Below are positions 10,105 through 21,900 of a stretch of 64,000 bases of DNA, in pieces. The stretch spans positions 1,178,001 through 1,242,000 of the forward strand of contig JAOTON010002266.1 in the NCBI GenBank assembly GCA_034440635.1, given 5' to 3'. The notes under the pieces are model-generated. The model was not told where the DNA came from. It saw nothing but the letters and a program-made list of their open reading frames with translations, and made no database searches. The stretch's first letter is position 1. Every line of letters begins with the position of its first letter. The DNA comes from Lepas anatifera (Eukaryota > Arthropoda > Thecostraca > Lepadidae). A program made the translations under genes and the position numbers.

Positions 10105-10561
10105 CTAGACCCGCATAATAGGCCAGGACGTACCTTGTACGTTAAGGCTGGGATGACGATCCTGAATGATTATGGATTCGGCTATCTTTCTATCTGGATG
10201 ATCACGTGCCCGATGAACTACTTTTAGCTCAAGTGGTTCTGATATAGCCTGAGTGACCTGTGCTGCGTGTTTCTCGAGGAAATGATCTCCTAGAGGTGTG
10301 TTCCTAGTTTTATTTTTCGCGTCCCGCAAATGTTCGTTAAATCGCAATCGGACGGGCCTCATCGACTCCCCTACGTATTGAGCCATGTTTTGATCCTGGT
10401 TACACAGTCTACAGTCTATTTGATACACTAAATGTTTCTGTGTGCAGTCGCCTTTAAAACCTGACTTGCATAAATGACACCTCTGACCCCTTGGACATTT
10501 TGGCTTAGAAATGGCCGACCTAACCAATGACGACTTAAGTTTCTTGTTATTCTTCCAGGCT
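10105..10561 (-). CDS. Penelope GIY-YIG endonuclease domain (fragment)
   Basis: The frame encodes a Cys-rich linker (CPRGQRCHLC, with a further C and H after it) followed by a GIY-YIG nuclease: VYQIDC at residues 34-39 (counted from the internal Met at 10527), QYVGES 50-55, Arg/His in RLRFNEH 60-66, the catalytic-type Glu in AESIIIQ 116-122 and the terminal Asn in PSLN. It would nick target DNA to prime reverse transcription. The reading frame extends upstream of the Met to the foldback insertion at 10570, where it is severed from the polymerase. All key residues visible here look intact. Confidence 0.85.
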
Positions 10562-10569
10562 ATATGTAC
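10562..10569. repeat. 8-bp target-site duplication of foldback element (left)
   Basis: ATATGTAC directly abuts the inserted element and is repeated exactly at 13245-13252. Eight base pairs is the usual duplication length of hAT transposons. Confidence 0.85.
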
Positions 10570-13244
10570 TAGGCCATGTCGTGATCACCACTTTTTCACA
10601 GGATCTTTGATTTCCGGGTGTTTTCTAATGTATTAATGGTGGCTGATCACGATTTTTTGGTCGAAAATGTCGAATTCGAAAAATATTTGCCCGCGCAAGC
10701 CGTTTGAAATTCTTCCGGTTTGCCAAAATTTCGATGTTTTCATATCTCACGGACAATAAAATGCAACTAATGTATGGAAAGGGCCACAGAACTTTTAAAC
10801 AATTAAATCTGAACAATTTGAAACCTTTTTTGACTCCTTGAAATACATATTTACCCGAAAAAGTACCTTGGAAAGACAGGGATGTTTGAGCTTAAAAAGA
10901 TGATAATAGATGGCGCGCATGACGCAGCCGTCAATCAGTGTCCCGCTACGTCGCTTATGACAAGAAGCTATTATCCAAAGGAGCTGGATATAATATTTGA
11001 GCCTATTATGGATTCGATGAATGAACATTTACCTTCACAAGATTAACTAGATTTCTCTCGCTTGCAGTTTTAAATATTATTGGTAATGTTTGCTTTCAAA
11101 GCAGGTCCAATTAAGATCAGCCAGCCATATATAGATTAGGTATCTAAGCATGTAGTCACTGCGGATCAATTTCAAGTTAAAAATGTGTGCAAGAGCCAGT
11201 CAATTATACTTAGATTAGTCTTGTTATAACTAGCAAGGAGAATACCGCATTTCGGGAAAAATGAAGCTACACCACACCTAGCGCCGCCGTCAAGCCATGT
11301 ATGCTGCCGCTTAACCAGCTCTCGACTGGGGCTGACGTCGTTCACATTATGATGCTGCAGCTTGAAGAGATGGAGCCCAGGGAAGTGGACGAATTTCACG
11401 TTTCAATAGCTTGAAAATTCGAACCGACCGCTGATAAAGTTACCGAGACTTACAGAAGAGCATCTGTGGCAGCAAGAAACAAGTACAAAGTTCGCTGTGA
11501 AATAAGGAAGCAGTGTAACCTGAAGGAAGAGATCAGAAGGCGCCTACAATACATGAAGATATTGTAAGTATGGACAAAGCATGACAACATTGTTTGACAT
11601 ATAAAGCAGAGTTTTACCATCAAAGGCATCGGCAAACAGAACATTTCTGGAAGACCAGCGAGAAGCACAGAGGTTGTATCTTGGTGGCTTGGATGCAGTC
11701 GTGACGGACCATTGGAGACGGCAGCAGCTGCGGCAAGCCACTGCTGCTGCCGCCAATAAGGCCTGATCGGGAGGCCGGCTCGTCCGCATTCGAGCACAAT
11801 AATATGACAATCACCCGGACAAGTCTACAAACCACTTCCGTGTAACATTTAAAAATATTTTTTCCTTCCGAGATTGACTTATGCCTGCCAGAACCTGTTC
11901 GCGTGCGGCGTCTGTCAGCAGCTGGTGTGATGCTACAAATAGGAAGCTCGCTGCTGCATGTACCACCATCGGTCGCTGTCAATGGTGCCGTTGCGTTCTG
12001 ACGGACAGCTTCAGCTCCGTCAGAATGCAACATCCGGAGAACTCCTGGTAGCCACAACGACAGCAGCGGTGGCTTGCCGCACCTGCTGCCGTCTCCAATG
12101 GTCCGTCACGACTGCATCCAAGCCACCAAGATACAACCTTTGCGCTTCTCGCTGGTCTTCCAGAAATGTTCTGTTTGCCGATGCCTTTGATGGTAAAACT
12201 CTGCTTTATATGTCAAACAATGTTGTCATGCTTTGTCTATGCTTACAATATCTTCATGTTTTGTAGGCGCCTTCTGATCGCTTTCTTCAGCTTTAAATGC
12301 TTCCTTATTTCACAGCGAACCTTGTACCTGTTTCTTCTTGGCACAGATGCTCTTCTGTAAGTCTCGGTAGCTTCATCAGCGGTCGGTTTGAATATTGAAG
12401 CTATTGAAACATGAAATTCGTCCTCTTCCCTGGCCTCTATTTCTTCAAGCCGCATTATCATAATGTGAACGACAACTTCAGCCCCAGTCGAGAGCTGGTT
12501 AAGCGGCAGCATACATGGCTTGACGGTGGCGCTAGGTGTGGTGCAGCTTCATTTTTCCCGAAATGCGGCATTCTCCTTGCTAGTGATAGCAAGACTAATA
12601 TAAATATAATCGACTGGCTCTTGCATACATTTTAACACGTAAAATTGATCCGCAGTGACTACATGCTTAAATACCTGATCTATATATGGCTGGCTGATCT
12701 TAATTGGACCTGCTTTGAAAGCAACCATTACCAATAATATTTAAAACTGCAAGCGAGAAAAATCTAGACTATCTTGTGAAGGTAAATGTTCATTCATCGA
12801 ATTCAAAATAGTTTCAAATCCTATATCCAGCTCCTTTGGCTAATAGCTTCTTGACATAAGCGACGTAGCGGGACAGTGGTGGACGGCTGCGTCATGCGCG
12901 CCATCTATTATCATATTTTTAAGCTCAAACATCCCCGTCTTTCCAAGGTACTTTATCGGGCAAGTATATATTTTAAGGAGTCGAAAAAGGTTTCAAATTG
13001 TTCACATTCAATGGCTTAAAAGTTCTGTGGCCCTTTCCATACATTAGTTGCATTTTATTGTCCGTGAGATACGAAAACATCGAAATTTTGGCTAACCGGA
13101 AGAATTTCAAACGGCTTGCGCGGGCAAATATTTTTCGAATTTGACATTTTCGACCAGAAAATCGTGATCAGCAACCATTAATACATTAGAAAACACCCGA
13201 AAATCAAAGATCCTGTGAAAAAGTGGTGATCACGACATGTCCTA
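10570..13244. mobile_element. Foldback (long inverted-repeat) element, hAT-like ends
   Basis: The ends are TAGGCCATGTCGTGATCACC and the inverse of TAGGACATGTCGTGATCACC. About 1.18 kb on each side is inverted (10570-11752 versus 12063-13244), separated by a spacer of about 300 bp. The 8-bp duplication ATATGTAC (10562-10569, 13245-13252) and TAG-starting termini point to the hAT superfamily. No transposase is recognisable. It sits inside the coding region of the Penelope element between RT and endonuclease. The transcript of either arm plus spacer would form a very long hairpin. Confidence 0.85.
12243..12512 (-). other. Open frame in foldback arm ending at a splice-donor-like site
   Basis: The 89-codon frame is rich in charged residues (LEEIEAREEDEF; RRNRYKVRCEIRKHLK) and ends at ATT followed by GTAAGC, a good splice donor. 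The equivalent place in the opposite arm (about 11300-11575, plus strand) carries the same sequence with a stop and substitutions. I do not recognise the protein. It could be a captured exon or transposase remnant, or chance. Confidence 0.25.
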
Positions 13245-14236
13245 ATATGTACTTTCAGGTTAGATTTCTTTACGACCTTTTTTATTTTACAGAGTAGCTG
13301 TTCGTCTACGTACGGCAAAGTCAAGAACCCATCATAAGAATCTGAGCCTTCTTTCTTTTTCTTGCACCTTCCGTTACCTGTCCTAGCTAGTCTAACCTCC
13401 CTCAACAAACGCCTGAGAAGCCCTGCATGATACCCATTTTTTAGAAGCAGATTCCAAATCTTATCTACGCTTATTCTCCCTTTCTCTGGGCCCGATGAGT
13501 TATCCATAGCCCTGTGGAACATGTTTCGGATAATATTGTGTTTCGTAGACGTGGGATGGGCAGATGTACTATGGAGGATGATTCCCGAGTTAGTTGGTTT
13601 GATGTAGAGCTCTGTCTCTATCTTAGTGTTTTGGCCGTGTGTTTCTGCTGTGACTAACGTATCCAAATAGGGCACCCCACTCCCACTACCCGTGTGCTCC
13701 ATGATAAGTTTTAGGTGTGGATGTCTACTGTTCATATAGCTAAGGAAGTCATCCAAAGCTTCCTGCCCATGCGAGAAGATACCTGCATAATCGTCAATGT
13801 ACCTTACCAAGAACTCTGGTTTGACAGGACATGTAGCTAACGTATTGGTTTCAAACATATCTAAGAACAGAATGGCCAAGGCAGGTGCACATGGATTCCC
13901 CATAGCTAACCCTAATTTTTGTCGGTAGTACTGATCCCCAAATGAGAAAACATTGTCACTCAGACACTGGTCGAGAAGTTTAGAAATGTCGTCTTTGGTC
14001 AGGGCAAAAGTATCAATATTCTGTGAATGATTGTCTAGCTTTGCTTCTACCGCTTTGATAGCTTCAGGAACGGGTATGTTTCCATACAAATTGACAACGT
14101 CTATGCTGAAGAAAATACTACCTGCTGGTATGCCTTCTGATTGAGTGTGATTTGAGAGTCTCCTCAAAAAGTCTTTGGTATCCCAAATATGCGTAGGCAC
14201 AAACTGGAGAAGTTGATTAAGTATTCTCTCAAGCAA
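13178..14236 (-). CDS. Penelope reverse transcriptase (5'-truncated, interrupted)
   Basis: A reverse transcriptase of Penelope type. Motif A is SIDVVNLYGNIP (Asp46), motif B GLAMGNPCAPAL (109-120), motif C RYIDDY (145-150, both catalytic Asp present), then YLDTLV (190-195) and YIKPTNSGIILHSTSAHP (211-228), the conserved thumb region. The frame begins without a Met at the junction with the inverted arm, so the N-terminal region is missing. The genuine element coding ends at 13253; the last codons (13178-13252) run through the duplication into the foldback element. The endonuclease continues on the other side of the insert at 10561. Confidence 0.88.
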   Translation of the reverse strand: MLERILNQLLQFVPTHIWDTKDFLRRLSNHTQSEGIPAGSIFFSIDVVNLYGNIPVPEAIKAVEAKLDNHSQNIDTFALTKDDISKLLDQCLSDNVFSFGDQYYRQKLGLAMGNPCAPALAILFLDMFETNTLATCPVKPEFLVRYIDDYAGIFSHGQEALDDFLSYMNSRHPHLKLIMEHTGSGSGVPYLDTLVTAETHGQNTKIETELYIKPTNSGIILHSTSAHPTSTKHNIIRNMFHRAMDNSSGPEKGRISVDKIWNLLLKNGYHAGLLRRLLREVRLARTGNGRCKKKKEGSDSYDGFLTLPYVDEQLLCKIKKVVKKSNLKVHIRTCRDHHFFTGSLIFGCFLMY

Positions 14237-14253
14237 ACAGGAAGTTTTCTCTG

Positions 14254-14945
14254 TTGTTGTTGTTGAATAAGTATAATGTAAAAATTTTAATGTTTTTTTA
14301 CAGCCACACGTATACTCTTTCGACGCTTAACGTTGGGCCAGAGGAGCAGTCTGTGGAAAATGAGTTTATCAATTACAAAAAAAGTTGACCCTGGCCACTA
14401 GGTACAATCTTAACTAAATAATTCGAGGGAGGCTTTTATTGTAAAAATATAGCATCATCTTAAAGGGGATAGTATGCAGTCTTTACACCGATCTAGTATC
14501 ACGTCTACTAGTGCTTAATAGATAGTTTTTGGTTAGCATTTTAGCTGCAGTCGACGGAAAAATAGTAAATAAGAAGAACAGAAATATTCAAATAACCGAT
14601 TAAGGTACTTCAGCGAGTTTTTCACTGTTAATCAAAAGCTAGTGTTTGGCTGAAATAATAGAAAAGTTTGTCACAAATACTGCTCTAGGTTTGTCGTATT
14701 GTCGGCATTACTTTTAGGTTAGAGGTACCTATATGGTTGTTGTCACGACATCCAATCTTATTTTTAACGATTCATTCTAAAAGGCATTTTTGTGTGAAGC
14801 TCAATTCGAGGTCTGGCTATACTAGGACTGAGAATTATTGATATTTACTCCACGATTCTGATGAAGGGCTGTGCCCGAATATATAATCTTCAGTGTTTTT
14901 TACATTTCCGGATTCGAGGGGAGAGGCCAGGGAACATCTTGCCAA
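14254..14945 (+). repeat. Penelope terminal arm, inverted 5' copy
   Basis: Inverse of 8839-9525. It lies upstream of the truncated RT in antisense orientation. About 50 bp between its outer edge and the target duplication at 14995 is unique. Confidence 0.85.
14851..14895 (+). ncRNA. Hammerhead-ribozyme-like motif (inverted arm)
   Basis: Same motif as at 8887-8931 but on the plus strand: CAC 14851-14853, GATT 14854-14857, CTGATGA 14858-14864, stem II hairpin 14866-14876, GAA 14877-14879, AATC 14885-14888, GTG 14893-14895. All elements that pair are conserved between the two arms. Stem III is minimal. Confidence 0.45.
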
Positions 14946-15008
14946 CTCATCATCATGCTCCTCGCCGCAGCACTTCAAAACTTATCAACGTTTGAAAAAA
15001 TCCGCGCT

Positions 15009-15185
15009 CATGCAACAGGAGGGAAATAGCAAGAAAACAAACACACCTAGAACACACACATGTCCACTCACTCACTGACAAACATCATACAACATTCAAA
15101 AACTTCGTCGAAACATATCACCCATGACTAGATATTGAAAACGGCTGACTAATTGCTGGTTGTTCCTAACAGTTTAGTGTAAAAT
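15009..15185. other. Short unassigned spacer
   Basis: Between the Penelope target duplication and the end of the next LINE. A-rich; nothing recognised. Confidence 0.4.
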
Positions 15186-17925
15186 TCAAGTGATGTCGGT
15201 TCTGGCTAAAATCATTTGCTTTAGTGTTTTGCAAAAAAGTGGGTCATTAACATTCAGACCAGTGGAATTGAGAAATTGAACGCCACGATAGTTGAGTCTA
15301 CGGCGACCACTCTCTGTTCGAATCTGAGGAAGAGTGAAAAGACCCGCTCGGCGCGTGTCGTGATTATGTAAATTAGAGGCTGGCGGGCCTATGGTCGCCA
15401 GTAGCTGAGGCGGTGAACCAGTCAGAATTATTCGTCGCACAACACATGTAGTTTGGTATTCGACGAGTTGCTGGGCTGTGAACCATCCTAATTGAGGTAA
15501 AACATCAGAAATATGTTCGCGGCGTCTCCGACCAGTCACTACACGCGCACAGAAATTTACAATCTTTTGCACACGGTGCAGCTGAGTGGCACCACAAGAC
15601 CCGTACACGGAGGCACAGTAGTTAACGACAGACAATACCAGGGCCTGTACCCTGCATTTCAGTGTCAAGCGCGGCATAACATGTCTTGCGTGACTTAGTG
15701 CCACAAGAATTCCAGTGCATTTTCGCGCTACTAAATCAATATGCGACTGATAATTTAGTTGCCTATCGATTAATACCCCTAGATTTTTCACTGAACGCGT
15801 TTCTTGCACAACGGCACCACAAAAGTTCAAACTAACAGGGGAAGGTCGCGCAGCATTGCCCCATACCGAGAACAATCATCTGAGTCTTTTGCGTGTTCAG
15901 TTTCATTTTGTTTAAGCAACACCACTGGTATACCGACTTCAATGCAGTTTCTAGTCGAATGACCAAACCTGGTAAATCTATCTTCTTGCCGGTAACCATG
16001 ATCTGAGTGTCATCGCAGTATTGCACTATCGTGACATCATCACCCACGCACAGGCTCAGATCATTGGCATTCAAAGAAAACAAGGTACAACTTAAGGCCC
16101 CTCCCTGGAAAATTCCCATAGGAATACGCCGAGTTTTGGAGAGGACACTGTCTCCTCCAAAGCAGCCACGCCGCGTTGAGCTATCAACTGCCTGCATCTG
16201 CACCTGCTGCGTGTGGCCTGCGAGGTAACTGCTGAACCAGCGGGTGTCAATGCCGTAGAGTGCAAGTTTTTGAAGAAGTTTTGAGTGTGGCACCACATCA
16301 AAGCATTTAGAAAAATCAAGCAAGACAAGAATCGAAATTTCACCTCTGTCCATAGCCCGAAGTGCCGTGTCAGTAATAACACTTAAAGCCGTTTCAGTCG
16401 AATGCTGTTTCCGGTATCCATGTTGTGCATCAGAAAGAAGCCTGTGATTTTCAAGATATTCTGTCAATTGTTTCTGAACAATACGTTCTACTAATTTAGT
16501 AATGGCCGGTAATATAGAGATGGGTCTTGTATCCGCTGGTCCAGCAGTCGTCCTCCCTTGGGTATGGGTGTAACTAGGGCATGTTTCCACGAAGCAGGCA
16601 CAGACGCAGAAGTTAAACTGGAGTTGATGACATCCAAAAGTGGAAAGCCTAAACCAAAAACGAACTTTTGAAGGAAATGAACACTGATTCCATCTACTCC
16701 GGTAGATTTCGAAGCTTGCATAGTAGCGAGATTTATACAGAGAGTGTCTAGGTCGATAGGGCGAACTTGGAAAGGAGCATGTCAAAACACGTGGCAGTAA
16801 GGTGGGTACGACCGCTGAGGGAGCTGGCACACTGTCCGCAGTGTTTGTCCTATTGTTGCATAATAATCGTTCAATGCATCGGGCGAGATATTCGGTACAG
16901 TACACTGCTGCTGTTTGCGGCCTATCACCGGCTGCAGCACCCGCCACAGTCCACCCGGCCTCCGCTGCCTAATTTCACCGGCGTACAATGACACACAGTC
17001 GCGGCGGATGTCGGCCCGGCACAGTCGGTTGACACGAGCATATTCCCCGCGATCTCCAGCATTCAGTGCAGTACGGCGGCCCCGTAGCAAGTCCTGTGTT
17101 TCAACAGAAACGGATGAAACTCTTCGCTGGTGGGGATTAACAGGCCGAAGTGGTCCAACGTTGTTAAGGTGATGGATAAAAACATGCCGAAAAGCATGCC
17201 ACTTGTCAAAGATGGACTGCGAGTCGCGGACGCACGACCAATAGGCGTTGTATAGCTGTTGATTGAAAGAGTCGAAATCAATCCTATGGATGGCACGCCT
17301 GTAAGAGCGGGTTTGTTGCGGTGGTGTGCGGGTTACATGAGACAAAATGATGCGTGTGAAGTCATGGGGGTACCGTAATGGCATCGAGTAACACCCGCCC
17401 GCTTCACAAGGCCGGGTCGGTTAGTTGCGACAATATCTAACAAACTTGACGCGGGACGATACGTAACATGTGTACAGTTGGTAACATGACGACCATACAA
17501 AGATGGAACTCTCGAGATGTGATGACTACTATCAGTTGGACTTTTCAATATACAGCGGTTGAAGTCACCAGCAATTACAAGAGTAGAGCGAGGGTGGTCA
17601 GCCACCATAACCTGTATCTGTGCTTCCAGGTCATCAAAATCAGCTCTAAGCTGACGACTGGTAGAATTTGGCACTCTATACACAGAAGCGATCAATACTT
17701 TCGTGCGTTTATCTAACTGCACTGAGACCCATATAATTTCCAAATTTGAATCAACAATACCAGTTTCCGGCTTTGACAGAAGTTCGCACCTGAGATTGTT
17801 CCGCACAAGCACTGCAACTCCTCCTTTGCCTTTCGGGAGGTTCAGTGTATCAGGTCTGTCGGCTCGAAAAAGTTTGTATCCACTCACAGTTAGTAGTCGG
17901 TCGGGAATGCTTGCTTGAAGCCTAA
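15186..17925 (-). pseudogene. APE-type non-LTR retrotransposon (family B), frameshifted
   Basis: Minus-strand order: endonuclease (17925-17333) with a GGVAVLVRN strand, GDFN and SLLDIVATN motifs; a linker (17384-16782); RT fingers with STGVDGIS (16721-16491); then RT palm (16947-15832) with GYRKQHSTETAL, LDFSKCFDVV (motif A), GIFQGGALSC (motif B) and YCDDTQI (motif C, intact Asp pair); and a C-terminal region (15875-15186) with VKNLGVLIDRQLNYQSH and YGSCGATQLHRVQKI. At least three frame changes separate the pieces. The 5' end, with the start of the endonuclease, is missing. The YCDD catalytic box and C-terminus match the copy at 23700-24690, so both are one family, probably in the CR1/Jockey group. 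Confidence 0.88.
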
Positions 17926-17984
17926 TGGAATGCTGTACGGTTCGGCTTACTCATAGGTGTATACCATTGTTTAGCCTCTTGGTC

Positions 17985-18180
17985 AGGAAGTCTCCCACAC
18001 TCCCTCAGTGAATCTCTTCCTTACTTCCTTCCACCCTCTCTCCCTGCTCCTCCTTCTTAATTCTTTCCATCTTCTTCCTCCCTGCTTCTCTCCCCCTCTC
18101 TCTCGCGCGCTCTCTCCCCCTTCCCTTCTAAACTCCCTTTCTCCCTTGCCTCCTTCTTTCTTTCTTGCTCTTTATGATAA
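17985..18180. repeat. CT-rich low-complexity tract
   Basis: Pyrimidine-rich stretch of CTTCC, TCTCTC and CCCTTTCT runs on the plus strand. No gene. Confidence 0.7.
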
Positions 18181-18474
18181 ATTATAGATATTTTTGTGAC
18201 AACCAGCCTCAAATGTTTTTGTGTGTGTGAAATATTGGTTGATATCTAGGCCAAGATTATATTTATGTTAACTTGACCATAAAAATTGTTCTTATGTCAG
18301 CTTAGGAGGCGGGTGCGCCACCTTGAATTTTTGCGGGATAGGGACAGAAGAAATGGTGTTATGGTACATGTGTTATCACCTTCATTTTGATACAAGTAGC
18401 ATTACCAGCAAGCATCAGTGGTTGTTCGAGGAAAGAAGGTCTTCATGTGAAATTGTTCTTTTTCTCTTTTGTTT

Positions 18475-18690
18475 TGCCCTGGCTGCTTATTGGGGGCTGG
18501 CGCCGCCGCAGCTTGCCGGCGGCTGGCCGTCCGGCCGTGGGCGGGTGACGTCCGCTCTGCGGTTGCGTGGTTTCGTATCCGCCGGTCGCTGTACCGGGAC
18601 GGCCTCCCGCCGCCCGCCGCGGCGGCCACTCTGCGGCTCCGGGTCTTCGGTCGCCGCGGTCGATTAGCCGCGGCGACCGAATCTTCGCGT
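18475..18690. other. GC- and CpG-rich island upstream of LINE C
   Basis: A strongly GC-rich block (GCCGCCGCAGC, CCGCCGCCCGCCGCGG) in an AT-rich setting, about 140-350 bp before the first LINE C frame. It could be the 5' untranslated promoter region of that LINE, since such regions are often GC-rich, or an older host CpG island. I see no convincing exon. Confidence 0.35.
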
Positions 18691-18824
18691 TTAATCTTAC
18701 CTTTATCTTAGTATTTAATAATTCTTTCTAGTATCATTAGTATTTATAGTATTGTTCTAGATTCCCCAGATGTGGGACAGAAAAAGCTTAAGGTATATCT
18801 AGTAGTTTTTTTCAGTTTGTACGT

Positions 18825-18998
18825 ATGAATCTTAGACAGGACGTCGTTGTTCCTTATCAAGCGTTGGTCGTTCGGGGTTGCCTTAACTGCATTTTCAATT
18901 CTGATAAAACTGAACACCAAACAAAGCTATATACACACAGCGATACATTGACAGGTGCAAGCCAAGACCTAGAAGATATCTGTCGTGATGTTCTCTGA
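18825..18998 (+). CDS. Small ORF preceding LINE C ORF2
   Basis: A 57-codon frame starting MNLRQDVVV and ending DICRDVL. Its stop lies inside the start of the endonuclease frame (ATG at 18988), an 11-nt overlap. It may be a vestigial ORF1 or a 5' leader peptide; no domain is recognisable. Confidence 0.3.
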   Translation: MNLRQDVVVPYQALVVRGCLNCIFNSDKTEHQTKLYTHSDTLTGASQDLEDICRDVL

Positions 18999-21900
18999 AA
19001 TGTTTGAGAATCCTTTTAAAGATATAGTACTTGAAGATACTTCTGATTTAAACCAGCAATTTATTGAAATAACAAATAAATGTGAATACTATGTACCTCC
19101 CATTAAAATGAATATATCAAATAGTTTTCAAATTATCCATATAAATGCGCGATCAATCAAAAACAAGTTTGATGAAATCAAAACCTTTCTATCACAATCT
19201 GGCATAACTTGGTCTATTATTTGCATCGCGGAGACATGGCTGAAAAAAGAAATCGAAAAATATTTTGATATAGATGAATATGAACTATATTCATCGAGTC
19301 GGGAAAATAATCAGGGGGGAGGAACAGCAATATATGTGAACAAAAAATATACCTCTAGAAGAAGGGCAGATCTAGAGTTTGAACAAATAGAATCCACTTT
19401 TGTAGAAGTAGAGAACGCAGGAGATAAACATGGGAAACATTTCGTGGTTGGTGAGGTTTATAAACCTCCAAACCAGGATAGCAATAGCTTTCTGGAACAT
19501 TTTGAAAAGGTTTTGGACTCAATAAATCCGTGTAAAAATGACTATGTATTGGCAGGGGACTTCAACTATGATTTATTAAAGACTAAAGATGACAAAAACG
19601 CACATCAGTTTCTAACCCTGATGTTATCATACAACCTTTTGCCTCTGGTCTCAAGGGCAACTAGGTTTGCATCAAATTCTCATACCTTATTGGATAACTT
19701 TTTTGTCAGTAATACAGATCAAGTTGCACATTCAGGTACATATAATTGTAACTGATATATCTGATCATTTACCTATATATATAACTTTAAAAAAAAGATT
19801 AGTTAATACAAAAACGGCAATTATGATAAAGACTTTAGACTGGTCCAAAGAAAAAGAACTCAATGATTATATGGTTTCGGAATTAGCCAATTTTCAAAAC
19901 ATCAATGATCCTGATGAGGCTTGTGAAGTTCTTATAAATACTTATCAAACTGGAATTGATAAATTTTCGAAATCATTTAAACCATGTAGAAGGAAAACTC
20001 CAATTAAACCGTGGATTTCTCCAGGGATACTAGCGTCTATAAATTATAAGAACAAACTGTATCATAGGTATATTTCACACAAAAATAGGAAAAAAACAAA
20101 TAGTGAAAATGATCCTGTGCTGAGACAACATGAAAATAAATATAAACTTTATAGAAACTACCTGACTAAAATTATTAAGGAAAGTAAGAGGAAATACTAT
20201 ATGTCTGAGTTTGAAGCTCATAAGGGGGATGGAAAACAAACGTGGAAACTTTTGGATGAAATTATGAATCGAAACACTGTGAAAAGTACATCATATCCCT
20301 CTGTGTTTTTTGATAATAGTTCCGGGGAGCACAAAGATGATGACATAGCGAATGGATTTAACGAAATTTTTTGCTACAATTGGATCAACACTTGAAAAAG
20401 ACATTCCTGTTTCGAACATAAATCCTATAGAATATCTCGAAGATTACTCACACCCACCATTTACGGCTGAACTTTCAACAAACCAACAACAGATAGAAAA
20501 TATCATCAAATCACTAAAACAAGTGGGTGGTGGCATTGATGGAATTAGCACAAAGATTCTGCATCGTACATGTAAAAGTTGTCTTTGTAATTTGACATAT
20601 TTTTTCAACCTATGTCTTAAGAAATGTATATTCCCAAAGATGTTAAAAGAAGCAGTAGTGGTCCCTATATTTAAATCAGGTGAAAAAGATAGATTTACGA
20701 ACTATAGACCCATTTCATTGTTACCCATCTTCTCCAAAATTTTGGAACGGGTACTATACCAATATATCTCTGATTATTTGATCGAAAATAACATCTTATA
20801 TTCATTTCAGTTCGGCTTTAGAAAAAAGCATAGTACGTACATGCCTCTGGTACATCTTTACGAGAGCGTAACAAAATCTTTAGAAAAGGGTAACACATCA
20901 TGTGGAATTTATTTAGACTTGAAAAAAGCATTCGATACGGTTAGTCTAGGCATACTATTGCAAAAATTAAATCACATTGGTATTAAGGGTAAATTGTATA
21001 ATATTATTTCTTCATATCTAACTAACAGATTTCAGAGGACTAAAATTAAGGGGGTCATCTCTCATGCAAAACAATTAAGGACGGGAGTACCACAGGGATC
21101 AATACTAGGACCACTATTATTTATTATATACATTAATGATCTGTATCGAGTGTCCATTGAAACTAGATTTTACTTATTTGCAGATGATACTGCTATTATA
21201 ATCTCGGGGGATGATGTGAGAAGTGTACAGTCAAAAATCCATAAAGTTCTTCCAGAAGTGTCAAAATGGTTTCAGTCCAATCGTTTGTCTCTAAATGCTT
21301 CAAAATCTCATTATCAGCTTTATTCTAGCGCTAACATTAGAAATTTTGATGTAAGACTAAATGGAATGCAGCTTAAACGTGAAGAAACTGTAAAGTATCT
21401 TGGCGTTTATATTGACGAAAAGCTTAAGTGGAATTCGCACATCCTTCATGTGTCTTCGATTATAAGTAGAAATTTAGGAATCATGAGCAGAGCCAAGTAT
21501 TTCCTATCATCGCACGAACTCACTCATTTGTATAACGCCTTTATATTGCCCCATCTAAATTATTGTGCAATGGTTTGGGGTAGTAATTACGAATCCACTC
21601 TCGATAAGATCATGAAATTACAGAAACGTGCTATTCGAATCATCGACAAAAACCCTATTATTACCACACCAATGAATTGTTTCTAAAATTAAAAATACTT
21701 AAATTCCCTGAACTAGTCTCAGAACAAAAAGTTATTATATTGTCGAAAGTATTGGATGGTACAATGCCAGATGTGATATCGTCTCTTTTTCAGAAATACA
21801 GAACAACTAATACGAGATTGATTAGACACTTTGAAATACCTCAGGCTACAACAAATTATAGGAAATTTGCTCTGGCATGCTCTGCACCTGAAATTTGGAA

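Larger units (their letters stand above)
8839..14994 (-). mobile_element. Penelope-like retroelement with inverted terminal arms
   Basis: Minus-strand order is reverse transcriptase (14236-13253), then GIY-YIG endonuclease (10527-10105), the diagnostic domain pair of Penelope-like elements. About 690 bp at 8839-9525 reappears inverted at 14254-14945, the inverted long-terminal structure typical of this class. A 14-bp direct repeat (8825-8838, 14995-15008) flanks the whole. The RT lacks its N-terminal part, so the copy is 5'-truncated with an inverted arm attached. A foldback transposon (10570-13244) separates the two domains. Without that insert the element is about 3.5 kb. Confidence 0.88.
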
